This document shows positions 52,250 through 62,538 of a stretch of 64,000 nucleotides of DNA, piece by piece (the first letter of the stretch is position 1; each line of letters starts with the position of its first letter). Made by a program: the position numbers and the translations under genes. This DNA comes from Acuticoccus kalidii (GTDB taxonomy: Bacteria > Pseudomonadota > Alphaproteobacteria > Rhizobiales > Amorphaceae). The DNA is taken from positions 372,001 to 436,000 of the forward strand of contig NZ_JAKGCS010000036.1 in NCBI RefSeq assembly GCF_021556395.1, given 5' to 3'. The notes under the pieces are model-generated. The model was not told the DNA's origin. It searched no databases and saw only the letters and a list, made by a program, of their open reading frames with translations.

Positions 52250-52984
52250 ATGAGCCTCGCCGACGGAGACAGTGGGGCCGAGAGCACGGCCCGGCGTGAG
52301 AAGAGGACCGCCGCCTCGGCGGTCTATCACGATCTGAAGCGCGATCTGATGCGCGCCGCCTACAAACCCGGCGAGCGGCTCCTCATCGAGCAGGTCGCCG
52401 CGCGTTATGGCGCCGGCGTCAGCCCGGTGCGCGAGGCGCTCAACCGTCTCTCCGCCGAACGTCTCGTCGACCGGGAAGACCAGCGCGGCTTTTCCGTGCC
52501 GCCGCTGTCGATCGAGCGGTTCCGCGAGCTCGTGAAGACGCGCTGCTGGATCGAGGGGCGGGCGCTCGAGGAATCCATCCACAACCGGACCGACGCGTGG
52601 GAGGAATCCCTGGTCATCGCCTATCACCGCCTGTCGCGGGCCAAGCTCCGCTTCGGCGCGCGCGAGGACGATGCGGGGGAGCCGGCCGACAATTCGGACT
52701 GGGAGGCGCGCCACCGGGCCTTCCATCGCACGCTGATCATGAACAGCGGCTCGCGCTGGATGACCCGCTTTTGCGACGAGCTCGCCGACCAGGTGGAGCG
52801 GTATCGCTATATCGCGCTGACGACGAGCCTGCATTTGCGCGAGGTGATGCCGGAACACCAACTCATCCTCGAAGCGACGATCGACGGCGATGCCGAGACC
52901 GCCGTTTCCCACCTCGTCGATCATTACAAACTCACCCTCAGCCTTTATGAGCGTCAGGTGAAACTCGCCGACGACGACGCGTAG
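52250..52984 (+). CDS. GntR family transcriptional regulator with FCD domain
   Basis: This 244-residue regulator has an N-terminal GntR winged helix (YHDLKRDLMRAAYKPGERLLIEQVAARYGAGVSPVREALNRLSAERLV) and a C-terminal all-helical FCD ligand domain (WEARHRAFHRTLIMNSGS, HQLILEATIDGDAETAVSHLVDHY). FCD regulators sense organic acids, often via a bound metal. Being the fourth gene of the ABC-importer unit, it probably regulates that unit. Confidence 0.91.
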   Translation: MSLADGDSGAESTARREKRTAASAVYHDLKRDLMRAAYKPGERLLIEQVAARYGAGVSPVREALNRLSAERLVDREDQRGFSVPPLSIERFRELVKTRCWIEGRALEESIHNRTDAWEESLVIAYHRLSRAKLRFGAREDDAGEPADNSDWEARHRAFHRTLIMNSGSRWMTRFCDELADQVERYRYIALTTSLHLREVMPEHQLILEATIDGDAETAVSHLVDHYKLTLSLYERQVKLADDDA

Positions 52985-53113
52985 GTCGCCGCGCCGACGG
53001 GATCCGGTCGCTCTGTCGCGAAGGGCGTCCGGCACGTCATTCTTGCTAAGTGAGCCGCATTGCTCGCGCCGGTACCTATCGCGGCCGACGCCTCCGGCTC
53101 CGAGGAGACCATT

Positions 53114-53929
53114 GTGGAGGATATCGTAACGCTGGCGCTCGCTCTTGCCGCGGCGGGAGCCGTGACGGGCGTGCTGGCGGGCCTTTTCGGAATCGGTGGC
53201 GGGGCCATCATCGTCCCGGTTCTCTACGAAGTGTTCGTCTTCAACGACGTGCCCGAAGACGTGCGGATGCCGCTCGCGGTCGGAACGTCGCTCGCGATCA
53301 TCGTGCCCACCTCGATCCGCTCGGCGCTCGGTCACGCGAAGAAGGGGGCGGTCGACAAGCCGGTCCTGCGGATCTGGGCCGTGCCGATGATGGTCGGCGT
53401 CGCGGCGGGCTCCTTCGTCGCCCATTTCGCCCCGCCATTCGTGTTCCAGGCGGCGTTCATCATCGTGGCGAGCATCGTGTCGACGAAGATGCTGTTCGGC
53501 CGGTCGGATTGGCGGCTCGGCGAGACGCTTCCCTCGCGCCCGACGCTCGGCGTGTTCGGCGGCGTCATCGGCGTCCTGTCCTCGCTGATGGGGATCGGAG
53601 GCGGCGCGATGTCGACGCTCGTCCTGACGCTCTATGGCAAGCCGATCCACCAAGCGGTCGCGACGTCGGCCGGCGTGGGGCTCCTGATCTCGGTTCCCGG
53701 CACGATCGGCTACATCCTCGCCGGTTGGGGCAAGGCGGGTCTGCCGCCCGATTCGATCGGCTTCGTGTCGCTGCTGGGCTTCGCGCTCATCGTGCCGACG
53801 ACGCTGATCACCGCGCCGATCGGCGTCCACCTCGCACACCGTCTGTCGCGGCGCACGCTCGAGATCATGTTCGGCTGCTTCCTCGTGATCGTCTGCCTGC
53901 GCTTCATCTACTCGGCGGTGACGGGATGA
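53114..53929 (+). CDS. Sulfite exporter TauE/SafE family protein
   Basis: This 271-residue membrane protein has about eight helices in two repeats, each with a family segment: GVLAGLFGIGGGAIIVPVLYE and GVIGVLSSLMGIGGGAMSTLVLTLYG. Members export sulfite, sulfoacetate or other organic anions. The GTG at 53114 has GAGGAG six bases upstream; a TTG at 53060 would add 18 residues. Following a sulfonate-type importer, it could dispose of sulfite released from an imported sulfonate. Confidence 0.88.
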   Translation: MEDIVTLALALAAAGAVTGVLAGLFGIGGGAIIVPVLYEVFVFNDVPEDVRMPLAVGTSLAIIVPTSIRSALGHAKKGAVDKPVLRIWAVPMMVGVAAGSFVAHFAPPFVFQAAFIIVASIVSTKMLFGRSDWRLGETLPSRPTLGVFGGVIGVLSSLMGIGGGAMSTLVLTLYGKPIHQAVATSAGVGLLISVPGTIGYILAGWGKAGLPPDSIGFVSLLGFALIVPTTLITAPIGVHLAHRLSRRTLEIMFGCFLVIVCLRFIYSAVTG

Positions 53930-54070
53930 GCCTTTCACCCCGGCTGCGGGGCGGGGGACGCGCCGCTTTTGCGAATATCGACGCGGGCCTCCTCGTCTAT
54001 AGTCGTCCCGGCGGGGGGTGCGTCGCACGCCTCGTCATCCATCCGTCTCCAACGATCTGAAAGCGGAACC

Positions 54071-54397
54071 ATGCTCTTCGACCATCGCACCTACACCTGC
54101 CGTCCCGGCACGATCAAAAAGCACCTCGCCCTTTATGAGGAGCATGGCTTCGCCGTTCAAAAGAAGCATCTCGGCGAGCCGTTCCTTTATGCCGCGACCG
54201 AGACGGGCGACGTGAACACCTATGTCCACGTCTGGGCCTACGAGAATGCCGGCGATCGCGAGACGCGTCGTGCCGCGCTCCAGGCCGACCCCGATTGGCA
54301 GGCCTACCTGAAGAAGAGCGGCGATGCCGGCTATCTCGTCTCGCAGGTGAACAAGCTGATGATGCCCGTTCCCTTCGTGAGCCACAAAAAGGCGTAA
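54071..54397 (+). CDS. NIPSNAP family protein
   Basis: This 108-residue ferredoxin-like-fold protein starts MLFDHRTYTCRPGTIKKHLALYEEHG and contains YVHVWAYENAGDRETRRAALQADPDWQAYL, both NIPSNAP hallmarks. The function in bacteria is uncertain; members often accompany catabolic genes. The ATG at 54071 is the family start. It stands alone between the exporter and the TPP riboswitch. Confidence 0.88.
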   Translation: MLFDHRTYTCRPGTIKKHLALYEEHGFAVQKKHLGEPFLYAATETGDVNTYVHVWAYENAGDRETRRAALQADPDWQAYLKKSGDAGYLVSQVNKLMMPVPFVSHKKA

Positions 54398-54489
54398 GCG
54401 GGCGACGTCCCCGTCCGGCCGCTGGCCGGGTGGGGACCATCGAAACCCGATTGACTTCGGCCTCCCGGCGCGGGAGGCTCCTGTCCGAC

Positions 54490-54592
54490 AAGCCTGGGGA
54501 GCTCCGGCAAGGAGCTGAGAGGCCGTTGGACGCGCAGAGGCGTCGGCACGGCGACCCATTGAACCTGATCCAGTTCGTACTGGCGAAGGGAG
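54490..54592 (+). ncRNA. TPP riboswitch (THI element)
   Basis: The conserved core of the thiamine pyrophosphate riboswitch is present: GGGGAGC near the 5' side, GAGCTGAGAGG in the middle, and GACCCATTGAACCTGATCC with CTGGCGAAGGGAGG on the 3' side. It sits 90 bases before the thiC start in the same direction. When TPP binds, thiC expression falls, most likely by sequestering the ribosome binding site or by premature termination. Confidence 0.95.
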
Positions 54593-54637
54593 GGAACGGG
54601 TCGCCGCACGCCGGTGGTCTCTTGGCCGTATTCCTGA

Positions 54638-56482
<1,845 letters not shown>

Positions 56483-56646
56483 GTCGCCTCGCCGTCCGAT
56501 GAATTCGGCAAACATTCTCGTGAGGGGGCGTCGGAATGGAGCCCCCTCGGGCATAATTGTCGAGACAGGCCGTGGCGGCCTGCGGCGAGCGGCTGATCCG
56601 CCGCTGCGGGACGCCGTCCGGCCGATCGGAAAATGGCGGAGCGCTG

Positions 56647-57516
56647 ATGGAACTCTCGGACATCCTGCCCTGGAACGACCGGCGCGGCCGGTTCTCCTGG
56701 CTTCGTATGGTGGCCTTCCTCGCCGCCGTGCTGCCGAGCCTCTTCATCGTCTGGGCGCTCTATACGCGCCATTTCGCCGCCGAGCCCTTCAAGGAGGCGA
56801 CGCACCTTTCCGGCACCTGGACGCTCTATTTCCTCCTCGCCTCGCTCGCGGTGACGCCGCTACGACGGCTCGTCGGCTGGTCGCGCCTCGTCGGGATCAG
56901 GCGTCTTTTGGGGCTGACCGCGTTCGCCTACGTCTTCGGTCACTTCATGCTCTATGTGATCGATCAGGACGGCGATATCGCGATGGTGGCGAGCGAGATC
57001 GCCTTGCGCATCTATCTCACCATCGGCTTCGTGGCCCTCGTCGGCTTTGCGGCTCTCGCGGCCACCTCGTTCGACGCGGCGATCCGGCGGATGGGGCAGA
57101 ATTGGCGGACGCTTCACAAGTTCGTCTATCTCTTCACGGCGCTCGGCCTCCTGCATTTCTTCATGCAGACGAAGGTGGACGTCACCCAGCCGGTGCTTCT
57201 GACGGGCGTCTTTATCGGCCTCATGCTCTACCGGGCGCTCGATGGCGTGCGGGCGCGCTTCGGGGCGGTGGCAGCGATCGTGCTCGTCTCGGTCCTTGCC
57301 GGGCTCGGCGCTTCGGTGGTCGAGTTCCTCTGGTACGGGATCGCGAGCGGCGCGCCGCCGGGGCGCGTCTTCCTGTCGAATTTCGACTTCAGCTATCAGA
57401 TCCGGCCGATGTGGTACGCGATGCTGATCACCGCCGCGCCGCTTCCCGTCGTCCTCGTGAAGGAGATCGCCCGGCGCATTCGCCCCGCGCCGCCGCCGCG
57501 CCACGCCAAGGCGTGA
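56647..57516 (+). CDS. msrQ: MsrQ-like ferric-reductase-type heme membrane protein
   Basis: This 290-residue membrane protein has six or more helices with the paired histidines of the MsrQ/YedZ fold: H in FGHFMLYVID, HKFVYLFTALGLLHFFM. MsrQ passes electrons from quinol or flavin to the periplasmic methionine sulfoxide reductase MsrP. It is about 80 residues longer than typical MsrQ, with extra C-terminal helices (ASVVEFLWYGIASG and MWYAMLITAAPLPVVLV). No msrP gene lies beside it, so the assignment to MsrQ is by fold only. The ATG at 56647 has GGAG upstream. Confidence 0.75.
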   Translation: MELSDILPWNDRRGRFSWLRMVAFLAAVLPSLFIVWALYTRHFAAEPFKEATHLSGTWTLYFLLASLAVTPLRRLVGWSRLVGIRRLLGLTAFAYVFGHFMLYVIDQDGDIAMVASEIALRIYLTIGFVALVGFAALAATSFDAAIRRMGQNWRTLHKFVYLFTALGLLHFFMQTKVDVTQPVLLTGVFIGLMLYRALDGVRARFGAVAAIVLVSVLAGLGASVVEFLWYGIASGAPPGRVFLSNFDFSYQIRPMWYAMLITAAPLPVVLVKEIARRIRPAPPPRHAKA

Positions 57517-57538
57517 CGCCGCACCGGCGGCCGGTGGC

Positions 57539-58627
57539 TCACAGCGCGCCGATATCGCGCCGCGCGATGCTCGTCGCCTTCAAGATCGCATAGCAGGGCG
57601 AGCCGGGCGCGAGGCCGAGCCCCGAGACCGAGCGCCGGGTGACGCGCGCGAGAAGCCGGTCCGTCCCGGCGAGGAGGCCGACCGCCGCGCCCGGGCCTTC
57701 GCCCTCGTGGATCGCCGTCACCGTCGCCGGCAGGACGTTGAGCGCGCTGATCCCCTCCGGCGCGCTGTTCGCGAGGATGATGTCCTGCGCCTCGATACGG
57801 ACGCGCACCGCGTCGCCCGGCTCGGCGTCGACCCGCGGCAAAAACAGCGACCCGGCGCTGACGCTGAGTTCCGTCAGCCCGTCCGCATGGTGCGCGACGA
57901 CGCGGGCGGTGAGGATCGCCCCCGCCTCCCGCACGCCGAGCAGCGGCACCGCGTCCGGGTCGGCGAGGATGTCGCCTGCGGGGCCGGCCCGGATCACGCG
58001 GCCATTGTGGATCGCGACGATCGTCGTCGCGATCCGGGCGACCTCGGCGAGAGAGTGGCTGACATAGAGGATCGGCACGTCCGTCCCGTCCCGCAGGCGC
58101 TCCAGATAGGGAAGGATCTCGTCCTTGCGGGCGTCGTCGAGCGAGGCGAGCGGCTCGTCCATCAGCAACAAATGCGGGGCGGAGAGGAGGGCGCGGCCGA
58201 TCGCGACGCGCTGCTTCTCGCCGCCCGAGAGACGGCCCGGCCGGCGGGCGAGGAGGTGGCCGATGCCGAGCATTTCGACGACATGGCCGAAATCGGCCCG
58301 GACAGCGCCGCGCGGCGCGAACCAGCGGCCGAACGACAGATTTTGCCGCACGGTGAGGTGCGGGAAGAGCCGGCCCTCCTGGAACACATAACCGATCCGC
58401 CGGCGCGAGGCGGGCAGGTCGATGCCGCGCGCGGTGTCGAGAAGCACCGTGTCGGCGGCGACGATCCGGCCGGTATCGGGGGTGAAGAGGCCGGCGACGG
58501 CGTTGACGATGGTCGTCTTGCCCGAGCCCGACCGGCCGAACAGAGCGGTGATCCCGGCGGGGGCCTCGAAGGCGGCATCGAGGGTGAAGGCGCCGAACGA
58601 ATGGCGCAGCGAGACGTCGAGTGTCAT
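57539..58627 (-). CDS. modC: Molybdate ABC transporter ATP-binding protein
   Basis: This 362-residue ATPase has Walker A GRSGSGKTT, Q-loop YVFQEGRLFPHL, signature LSGGEKQRVAIG and Walker B LLLMDEPLASLDD. Its C-terminal part is a TOBE/Mop domain (ISALNVLPATVTAIHEGEGPGAAVGLLAG), the mark of ModC. It overlaps modB by four bases and energises molybdate import. Confidence 0.95.
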   Translation of the reverse strand: MTLDVSLRHSFGAFTLDAAFEAPAGITALFGRSGSGKTTIVNAVAGLFTPDTGRIVAADTVLLDTARGIDLPASRRRIGYVFQEGRLFPHLTVRQNLSFGRWFAPRGAVRADFGHVVEMLGIGHLLARRPGRLSGGEKQRVAIGRALLSAPHLLLMDEPLASLDDARKDEILPYLERLRDGTDVPILYVSHSLAEVARIATTIVAIHNGRVIRAGPAGDILADPDAVPLLGVREAGAILTARVVAHHADGLTELSVSAGSLFLPRVDAEPGDAVRVRIEAQDIILANSAPEGISALNVLPATVTAIHEGEGPGAAVGLLAGTDRLLARVTRRSVSGLGLAPGSPCYAILKATSIARRDIGAL

Positions 58628-59322
58628 CGGCCCGCGATCCGCCGTGCGACGCGCCGCGCCACGATCTCGGAGGCGAGCACCGCCCCCATCGCGACGAGGA
58701 TCGAGATGATCACGAGGCGCAGCGCCTTCGGCTCACCGCCCGGCACCTGGAGGAGGGCGTAGATCGCGGACGGGATCGTCTCGGTCTCGCCCGGAATGGC
58801 GGAGACGAAGGTGATCGTCGCGCCGAATTCTCCCATCGCCTTGGCGAAACAGAGGATCGCACCGGCGATGATGCCGGGAAGGATCATCGGAAAGGTGATG
58901 ATGAAGAAGGTCGCAACGCGGCTCGCGCCGAGCGTACCGGCGGCCTCTTCGAGCTTCGGATCGACGGCCTCGATCGCGAGGCGGATGGCGCGCACCATCA
59001 GCGGAAAGCCCATCACCGCTGTCGCGAGGACCGCGCCGGTCCAGCTAAAGGCGAAGGTGATGCCGAAGGTCTCATAGAGGAAGCCGCCGATCGGCCCGCG
59101 CCGTCCGAACAGGACGAGGAGGAGATAGCCCGTCACCACCGGCGGCATGATGAGCGGCAGAAGAACGAGGCCGTTCACCACCTCCTTGCCCCAGAAATCG
59201 CACCGGGCGAGGACGAGGGCGACGATCACCCCGAGGGGAAGGCTCACGATCGTCGCCCACACGGCGACGCGCAGCGAGAGCGCGACCGCCGTCCATTCCT
59301 GCGGGGAGAGAAAGTCCGTCAA
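58624..59322 (-). CDS. modB: Molybdate ABC transporter permease
   Basis: This 232-residue permease has five to six helices and the EAA loop LEEAAGTLGASRVATFFIITFPMILPGIIAGAILCFAKAMGEFGAT, characteristic of ModB. It begins three bases after modA ends and overlaps modC. Confidence 0.95.
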   Translation of the reverse strand: MTDFLSPQEWTAVALSLRVAVWATIVSLPLGVIVALVLARCDFWGKEVVNGLVLLPLIMPPVVTGYLLLVLFGRRGPIGGFLYETFGITFAFSWTGAVLATAVMGFPLMVRAIRLAIEAVDPKLEEAAGTLGASRVATFFIITFPMILPGIIAGAILCFAKAMGEFGATITFVSAIPGETETIPSAIYALLQVPGGEPKALRLVIISILVAMGAVLASEIVARRVARRIAGR

Positions 59323-59325
59323 CGC

Positions 59326-60108
59326 TCAGTCGAGGACGGTGAAGCCCTGGCGCTCGAAGAGGGGGCGCGCCGTCGGGGAGGAGATGAAGTCGAGCAAGAG
59401 CGGGGCATCCGGGTTGGTGCTGTCGGCAATGATCGCCGCAGGATAGATGATCGGCGGATGCGTGTCGGCAGGGAAGGTGCCGACGACCGTCACGTCGTCC
59501 TCGGCGACGGCGTCGGTCGCGTAGACGATGCCGTACGGCGCTTCGCCGCGGGCGACGAGGGCAAGGGTGGTGCGGACATTGTCGGACTGGGCGACCTTCG
59601 GCTCCACCGCGTCCCAGACGCCGAGTGAGGTGAGGGCGGCCTTGCCGTAGATGCCGGCCGGAACCGCGTCGACGAGGGCCATGGCGAGGCGTCCGTCGCC
59701 GAGGAGGCCAACGAGATCGACGCCGGGCTCCAGCGCGACGGGCTCGGCCGATCCGTGCGCGACGAGGACGATGGCGTTGCCGAGGAGATCGCGGCGCGTG
59801 CCCGCGACGATGAGGCCATCCGCCTCCAGCGTATCCATCCATTCGGGATTGGCGGAAATGAAGAGATCGGCGGGCGCGCCCTGCTGGATCTGCCGGGCGA
59901 GGGCGGAGCTGCCGGCATAGGAGACGCGGGCGGACTTGCCGGTCTCCTCGGCCCATTCGGCGACGATGTCGTCGAGCGCATTCTTGAGGCTCGCGGCGGC
60001 GAAGACGGTGACGTCCTCTGCATGGGCCACGCGCGGACCGATGGTGGCGAAGGCGGCGAATAGGACCGCGACAGCGGCGAAGGCCGGGCGGCGTATGAGG
60101 TCGCGCAT
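59326..60108 (-). CDS. modA: Molybdate-binding periplasmic protein
   Basis: This 260-residue receptor has a signal peptide ending RVAHAED and the ModA pattern VTVFAAASLKNALDDIVAEW, then SYAGSSALARQIQQGAPADLFISANPEWMD. The ATG at 60108 gives the usual signal peptide; an upstream frame to 60168 runs through the promoter region. It binds molybdate or tungstate for the ModBC importer. Genes are in the order modA, modB, modC. Confidence 0.95.
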   Translation of the reverse strand: MRDLIRRPAFAAVAVLFAAFATIGPRVAHAEDVTVFAAASLKNALDDIVAEWAEETGKSARVSYAGSSALARQIQQGAPADLFISANPEWMDTLEADGLIVAGTRRDLLGNAIVLVAHGSAEPVALEPGVDLVGLLGDGRLAMALVDAVPAGIYGKAALTSLGVWDAVEPKVAQSDNVRTTLALVARGEAPYGIVYATDAVAEDDVTVVGTFPADTHPPIIYPAAIIADSTNPDAPLLLDFISSPTARPLFERQGFTVLD

Positions 60109-60122
60109 GGGGCGTCTCCGAT

Positions 60123-60146
60123 CGATATATCCAATCGGGAATATCG
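60123..60146. promoter_or_regulatory. Candidate ModE-binding Mo-box
   Basis: CGATATATCC and GGGAATATCG face each other across four bases, matching as an inverted repeat at eight of ten positions, with the CGATAT ends perfect. It lies in the 63-base gap between modE and modA, 15 bases before the modA start, where ModE-molybdate would repress modABC. Confidence 0.55.
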
Positions 60147-60171
60147 CTTCCGTCACCAGCGGAGGCAAGCG

Positions 60172-60543
60172 TTATTTCTCGTTGGCTATATCCCTCAACA
60201 TCGCCCGGATTGCCGCGATATCCTCCTCGCCGGCGGCGAAGGCGCGGCCTTGAAGGCGGCGATAATGGGCCAGAACGCGCTCGCCCTCTTCGGTGAGTTG
60301 GGCGCCGCCCCCGGCGGGTCCGCCCCGAACGCGGGCGACCAGCGGCTCCTCGAAAATCGTGTTCATCGTCTCGACGAGGGTCCAGGCGCGCTTGTAGCTC
60401 ATCCCCATGCGCCGGCCGGCGGCGGAGATCGATCCGGTCTCGCGGATCAGCTCCAATAGGTCCGCCTTGCCGGGGCCGATCATGGCGTCGTCGCCGAAGG
60501 TGAGCCTCAGATGAAGGTCTGCGGAGGGCGCCTTTTCGGCCAT
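60172..60543 (-). CDS. modE: ModE-type winged-helix regulator lacking a Mop domain
   Basis: This 123-residue protein is the N-terminal winged-helix part of ModE: IRETGSISAAGRRMGMSYKRAWTLVETMN and VRGGPAGGGAQLTEEGERVLAHY are clear. The molybdate-binding di-Mop C-terminal domain of E. coli ModE is missing; the protein ends after the helical dimer region. Such short forms are common in alphaproteobacteria. It lies upstream of modABC on the same strand and presumably binds the Mo-box between them. Confidence 0.88.
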   Translation of the reverse strand: MAEKAPSADLHLRLTFGDDAMIGPGKADLLELIRETGSISAAGRRMGMSYKRAWTLVETMNTIFEEPLVARVRGGPAGGGAQLTEEGERVLAHYRRLQGRAFAAGEEDIAAIRAMLRDIANEK

Positions 60544-60604
60544 GCGGGGATCGCCATTCCTCGTTGCGTCTGTCGCCCCGATCTTAGGGCGGCGCGCCCC
60601 GGCT

Positions 60605-61285
60605 TCAAAGTGGCGGGGCGGGCAGGGTGGCCGATGCGTCCCTGTTGGTGAGATAGCCGAGCATCACGTCGACGACATTGGCGCGGTAGCGGGCGATGGC
60701 CTCGTCGTCGTGAAGATCGGTGCCGAGGAACACCGACAGCGTGTGCATGTTGGAGGCGTAGAAGAAGCAGAGCGAGGCGATCGTCGTGTAGAGCGTCGCC
60801 GGGTCGACATGGCTGCGGAAGATGCCGTCCTCGCGGCCGCGTTCGAGGATCTGGGCGAGCCGGTCGACGAGCGGGGTGCGCATCGTCACGAGTTCGGCGG
60901 AGGATTTCAGATAGCGCGCTTCGAGGAGGTTCTCGTGGGCGAGGAGACGCACGAACTCCGGATGCTCGATCACATAGTCGAAGGAGAAGAGGACGAAACG
61001 TTTCATCGCCTCTTCGGGCGCCGTGTCGGCAAGGGCAAGGTTCGCCTCACGTGCCCGGATATCGCGATAGACGGTTTCGAGAGCGGCGACGTAAAGCCCC
61101 TCTTTCGAGCCGAAATGGTAATAGATGAGCTGCTTGTTGGCCGCCGCCTCGCGGGCGATCACGTCGACCCGTGCGCCCGCCAGCCCGCGCGCGGCGAATT
61201 CGCGGACGGCGGTGGCGAGAATGCGCTCCCGCGCCTTCGGGGCGGGGGGCGGCGCGGCGGAGGCCGAGCTCGGAGGTGAAGCCAT
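60605..61285 (-). CDS. TetR family transcriptional regulator
   Basis: This 226-residue regulator has the TetR helix-turn-helix at about residues 18-65 (RILATAVREFAARGLAGARVDVIAREAAANKQLIYYHFGSKEGLY) and a helical C-terminal ligand domain. The start at 61285 is five bases after the aldolase-like gene ends, so it is co-transcribed with it and is a good candidate regulator of that gene and the aminotransferase. A longer frame over the aldolase gene is only its shadow. Confidence 0.9.
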   Translation of the reverse strand: MASPPSSASAAPPPAPKARERILATAVREFAARGLAGARVDVIAREAAANKQLIYYHFGSKEGLYVAALETVYRDIRAREANLALADTAPEEAMKRFVLFSFDYVIEHPEFVRLLAHENLLEARYLKSSAELVTMRTPLVDRLAQILERGREDGIFRSHVDPATLYTTIASLCFFYASNMHTLSVFLGTDLHDDEAIARYRANVVDVMLGYLTNRDASATLPAPPL

Positions 61286-61290
61286 CGGCG

Positions 61291-62349
61291 TCAGCCGAGC
61301 CAACGGTCGCGATTGTCGGCGACGAACGCGTCGTCGACGAGATCGGGATAGTCTGCCGCGACGCGCGTGAGCTTCTCGGCCTGACCGCGGCCGAGCCCTT
61401 CGGCCGGATCGAGGCACCAAATCCCGTCGAGAAGCCCTTGTCGGCGCAGGATCTCGTGGCAGCCGGCGATCACCCCGTGAAAATCGTTGTCGACGTCGAA
61501 GACGGCGGCGTTCATGTCGGTCACCTTCGCGTCGAGGGCGAGGAGGTCGGCCGGGATCGGCCCGTCGCCCACCGCCTGGCAGCGCTTCAGGATTTCGCTC
61601 GCGCTGCGCGTCCACACGCTCCAATGGCCGAGCAGGCCGCCTTTGATGCGCATCCGCACCGTCTCCGCGCCGCGTCTCACGTCGAACCGGGTGAGGAGAT
61701 CGGCGACGATATGGTCGTCGTTGCCGGTATAGAGCGTGACCCGCTCCTCCGCCTCGGCGAGGGCGACGCCGCGGACGACATCGAGCGTGCGGTAGCGGTT
61801 GAAGGGCGCCATCTTGATGCCGATGACCTCGGGGATCGCGGCAAAGCGGGTCCAGAACGCGTCGGAGAGGGGAATCCCGCCGACCGCGGTCTGGAGATAG
61901 AAGCCGAAGAGCGGGATCCGCGCGGCGACACGCTCGCAATGGTCGATCAGCTCGTCCTCGCTCGCGCCTTTGAAGGCGGCGAGGCTGAGAAGGCCGGCAT
62001 GATAGCCGAGCCCGACCGCGATGTCGGCCTCGCGGCACGCCTGCTCGGTCCGGCCCGCGAGACCCGCGATCAGCGCGACGGGACGGTCGGTCCACGTCGT
62101 CGCCTCCTCGCGGGCGAATTCGAGGACCGGGGCGTATAGGCCGACCTCGCGGATCGCGAATTGGGTGGTGTGGACGCCGACCGCGAGCCCCCCGGCGCCA
62201 GCGTCGAGATAGTAGCGGGAGAGGGCGCGCTGGCGGCGTTCGTCGAGGGTGCGGTTCGCCGTCAGCGCGAGAGGGTGTGCTGGAATCACGGTTCCCGTCG
62301 ACAGGATCTCGCGGATCGGGGCGGGGATCTCGTCAGCCCGAAGCGGCAT
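61291..62349 (-). CDS. Dihydrodipicolinate synthase-like (DapA superfamily) aldolase
   Basis: This 352-residue class I aldolase has the Schiff-base lysine in VIGIKMAPFNRYRT and the tyrosine in FGFYLQTAVGG, matching the N-acetylneuraminate lyase/DHDPS superfamily. It is about 50 residues longer than DapA, mostly at the C-terminus. With no lysine-pathway genes near, a catabolic aldol or retro-aldol step is more likely than lysine synthesis. It lies between the class III aminotransferase and the TetR regulator. Confidence 0.87.
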   Translation of the reverse strand: MPLRADEIPAPIREILSTGTVIPAHPLALTANRTLDERRQRALSRYYLDAGAGGLAVGVHTTQFAIREVGLYAPVLEFAREEATTWTDRPVALIAGLAGRTEQACREADIAVGLGYHAGLLSLAAFKGASEDELIDHCERVAARIPLFGFYLQTAVGGIPLSDAFWTRFAAIPEVIGIKMAPFNRYRTLDVVRGVALAEAEERVTLYTGNDDHIVADLLTRFDVRRGAETVRMRIKGGLLGHWSVWTRSASEILKRCQAVGDGPIPADLLALDAKVTDMNAAVFDVDNDFHGVIAGCHEILRRQGLLDGIWCLDPAEGLGRGQAEKLTRVAADYPDLVDDAFVADNRDRWLG

Positions 62350-62467
62350 CCGGTATGTCCTTCCAGCGCATATCGATGGCGTGACTTAACCATTCGGGCG
62401 GCGGCGCCGCAATCCATATCAACCGTCCGGTTGAGGGGCCGTGGACCCAGCGTCCCCGCCCAGAACG

Positions 62468-62502
62468 AAAAAGGCCGCCCGGCGCTGTAGCGCTGGGCGG
62501 CC
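62468..62502 (-). terminator. Intrinsic terminator of the aminotransferase gene
   Basis: Read on the minus strand, GGCCGCCC and GGGCGGCC form an eight-base-pair stem, extended by a GCGCT/AGCGC inner stem, followed by TTTTT. It stands 37 bases after the aminotransferase stop, so that gene is mostly transcribed separately from the aldolase gene downstream. Confidence 0.85.
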
Positions 62503-62538
62503 CGATGGTCGGGACAGAAGTTCGAATGCGGGAGGCGC

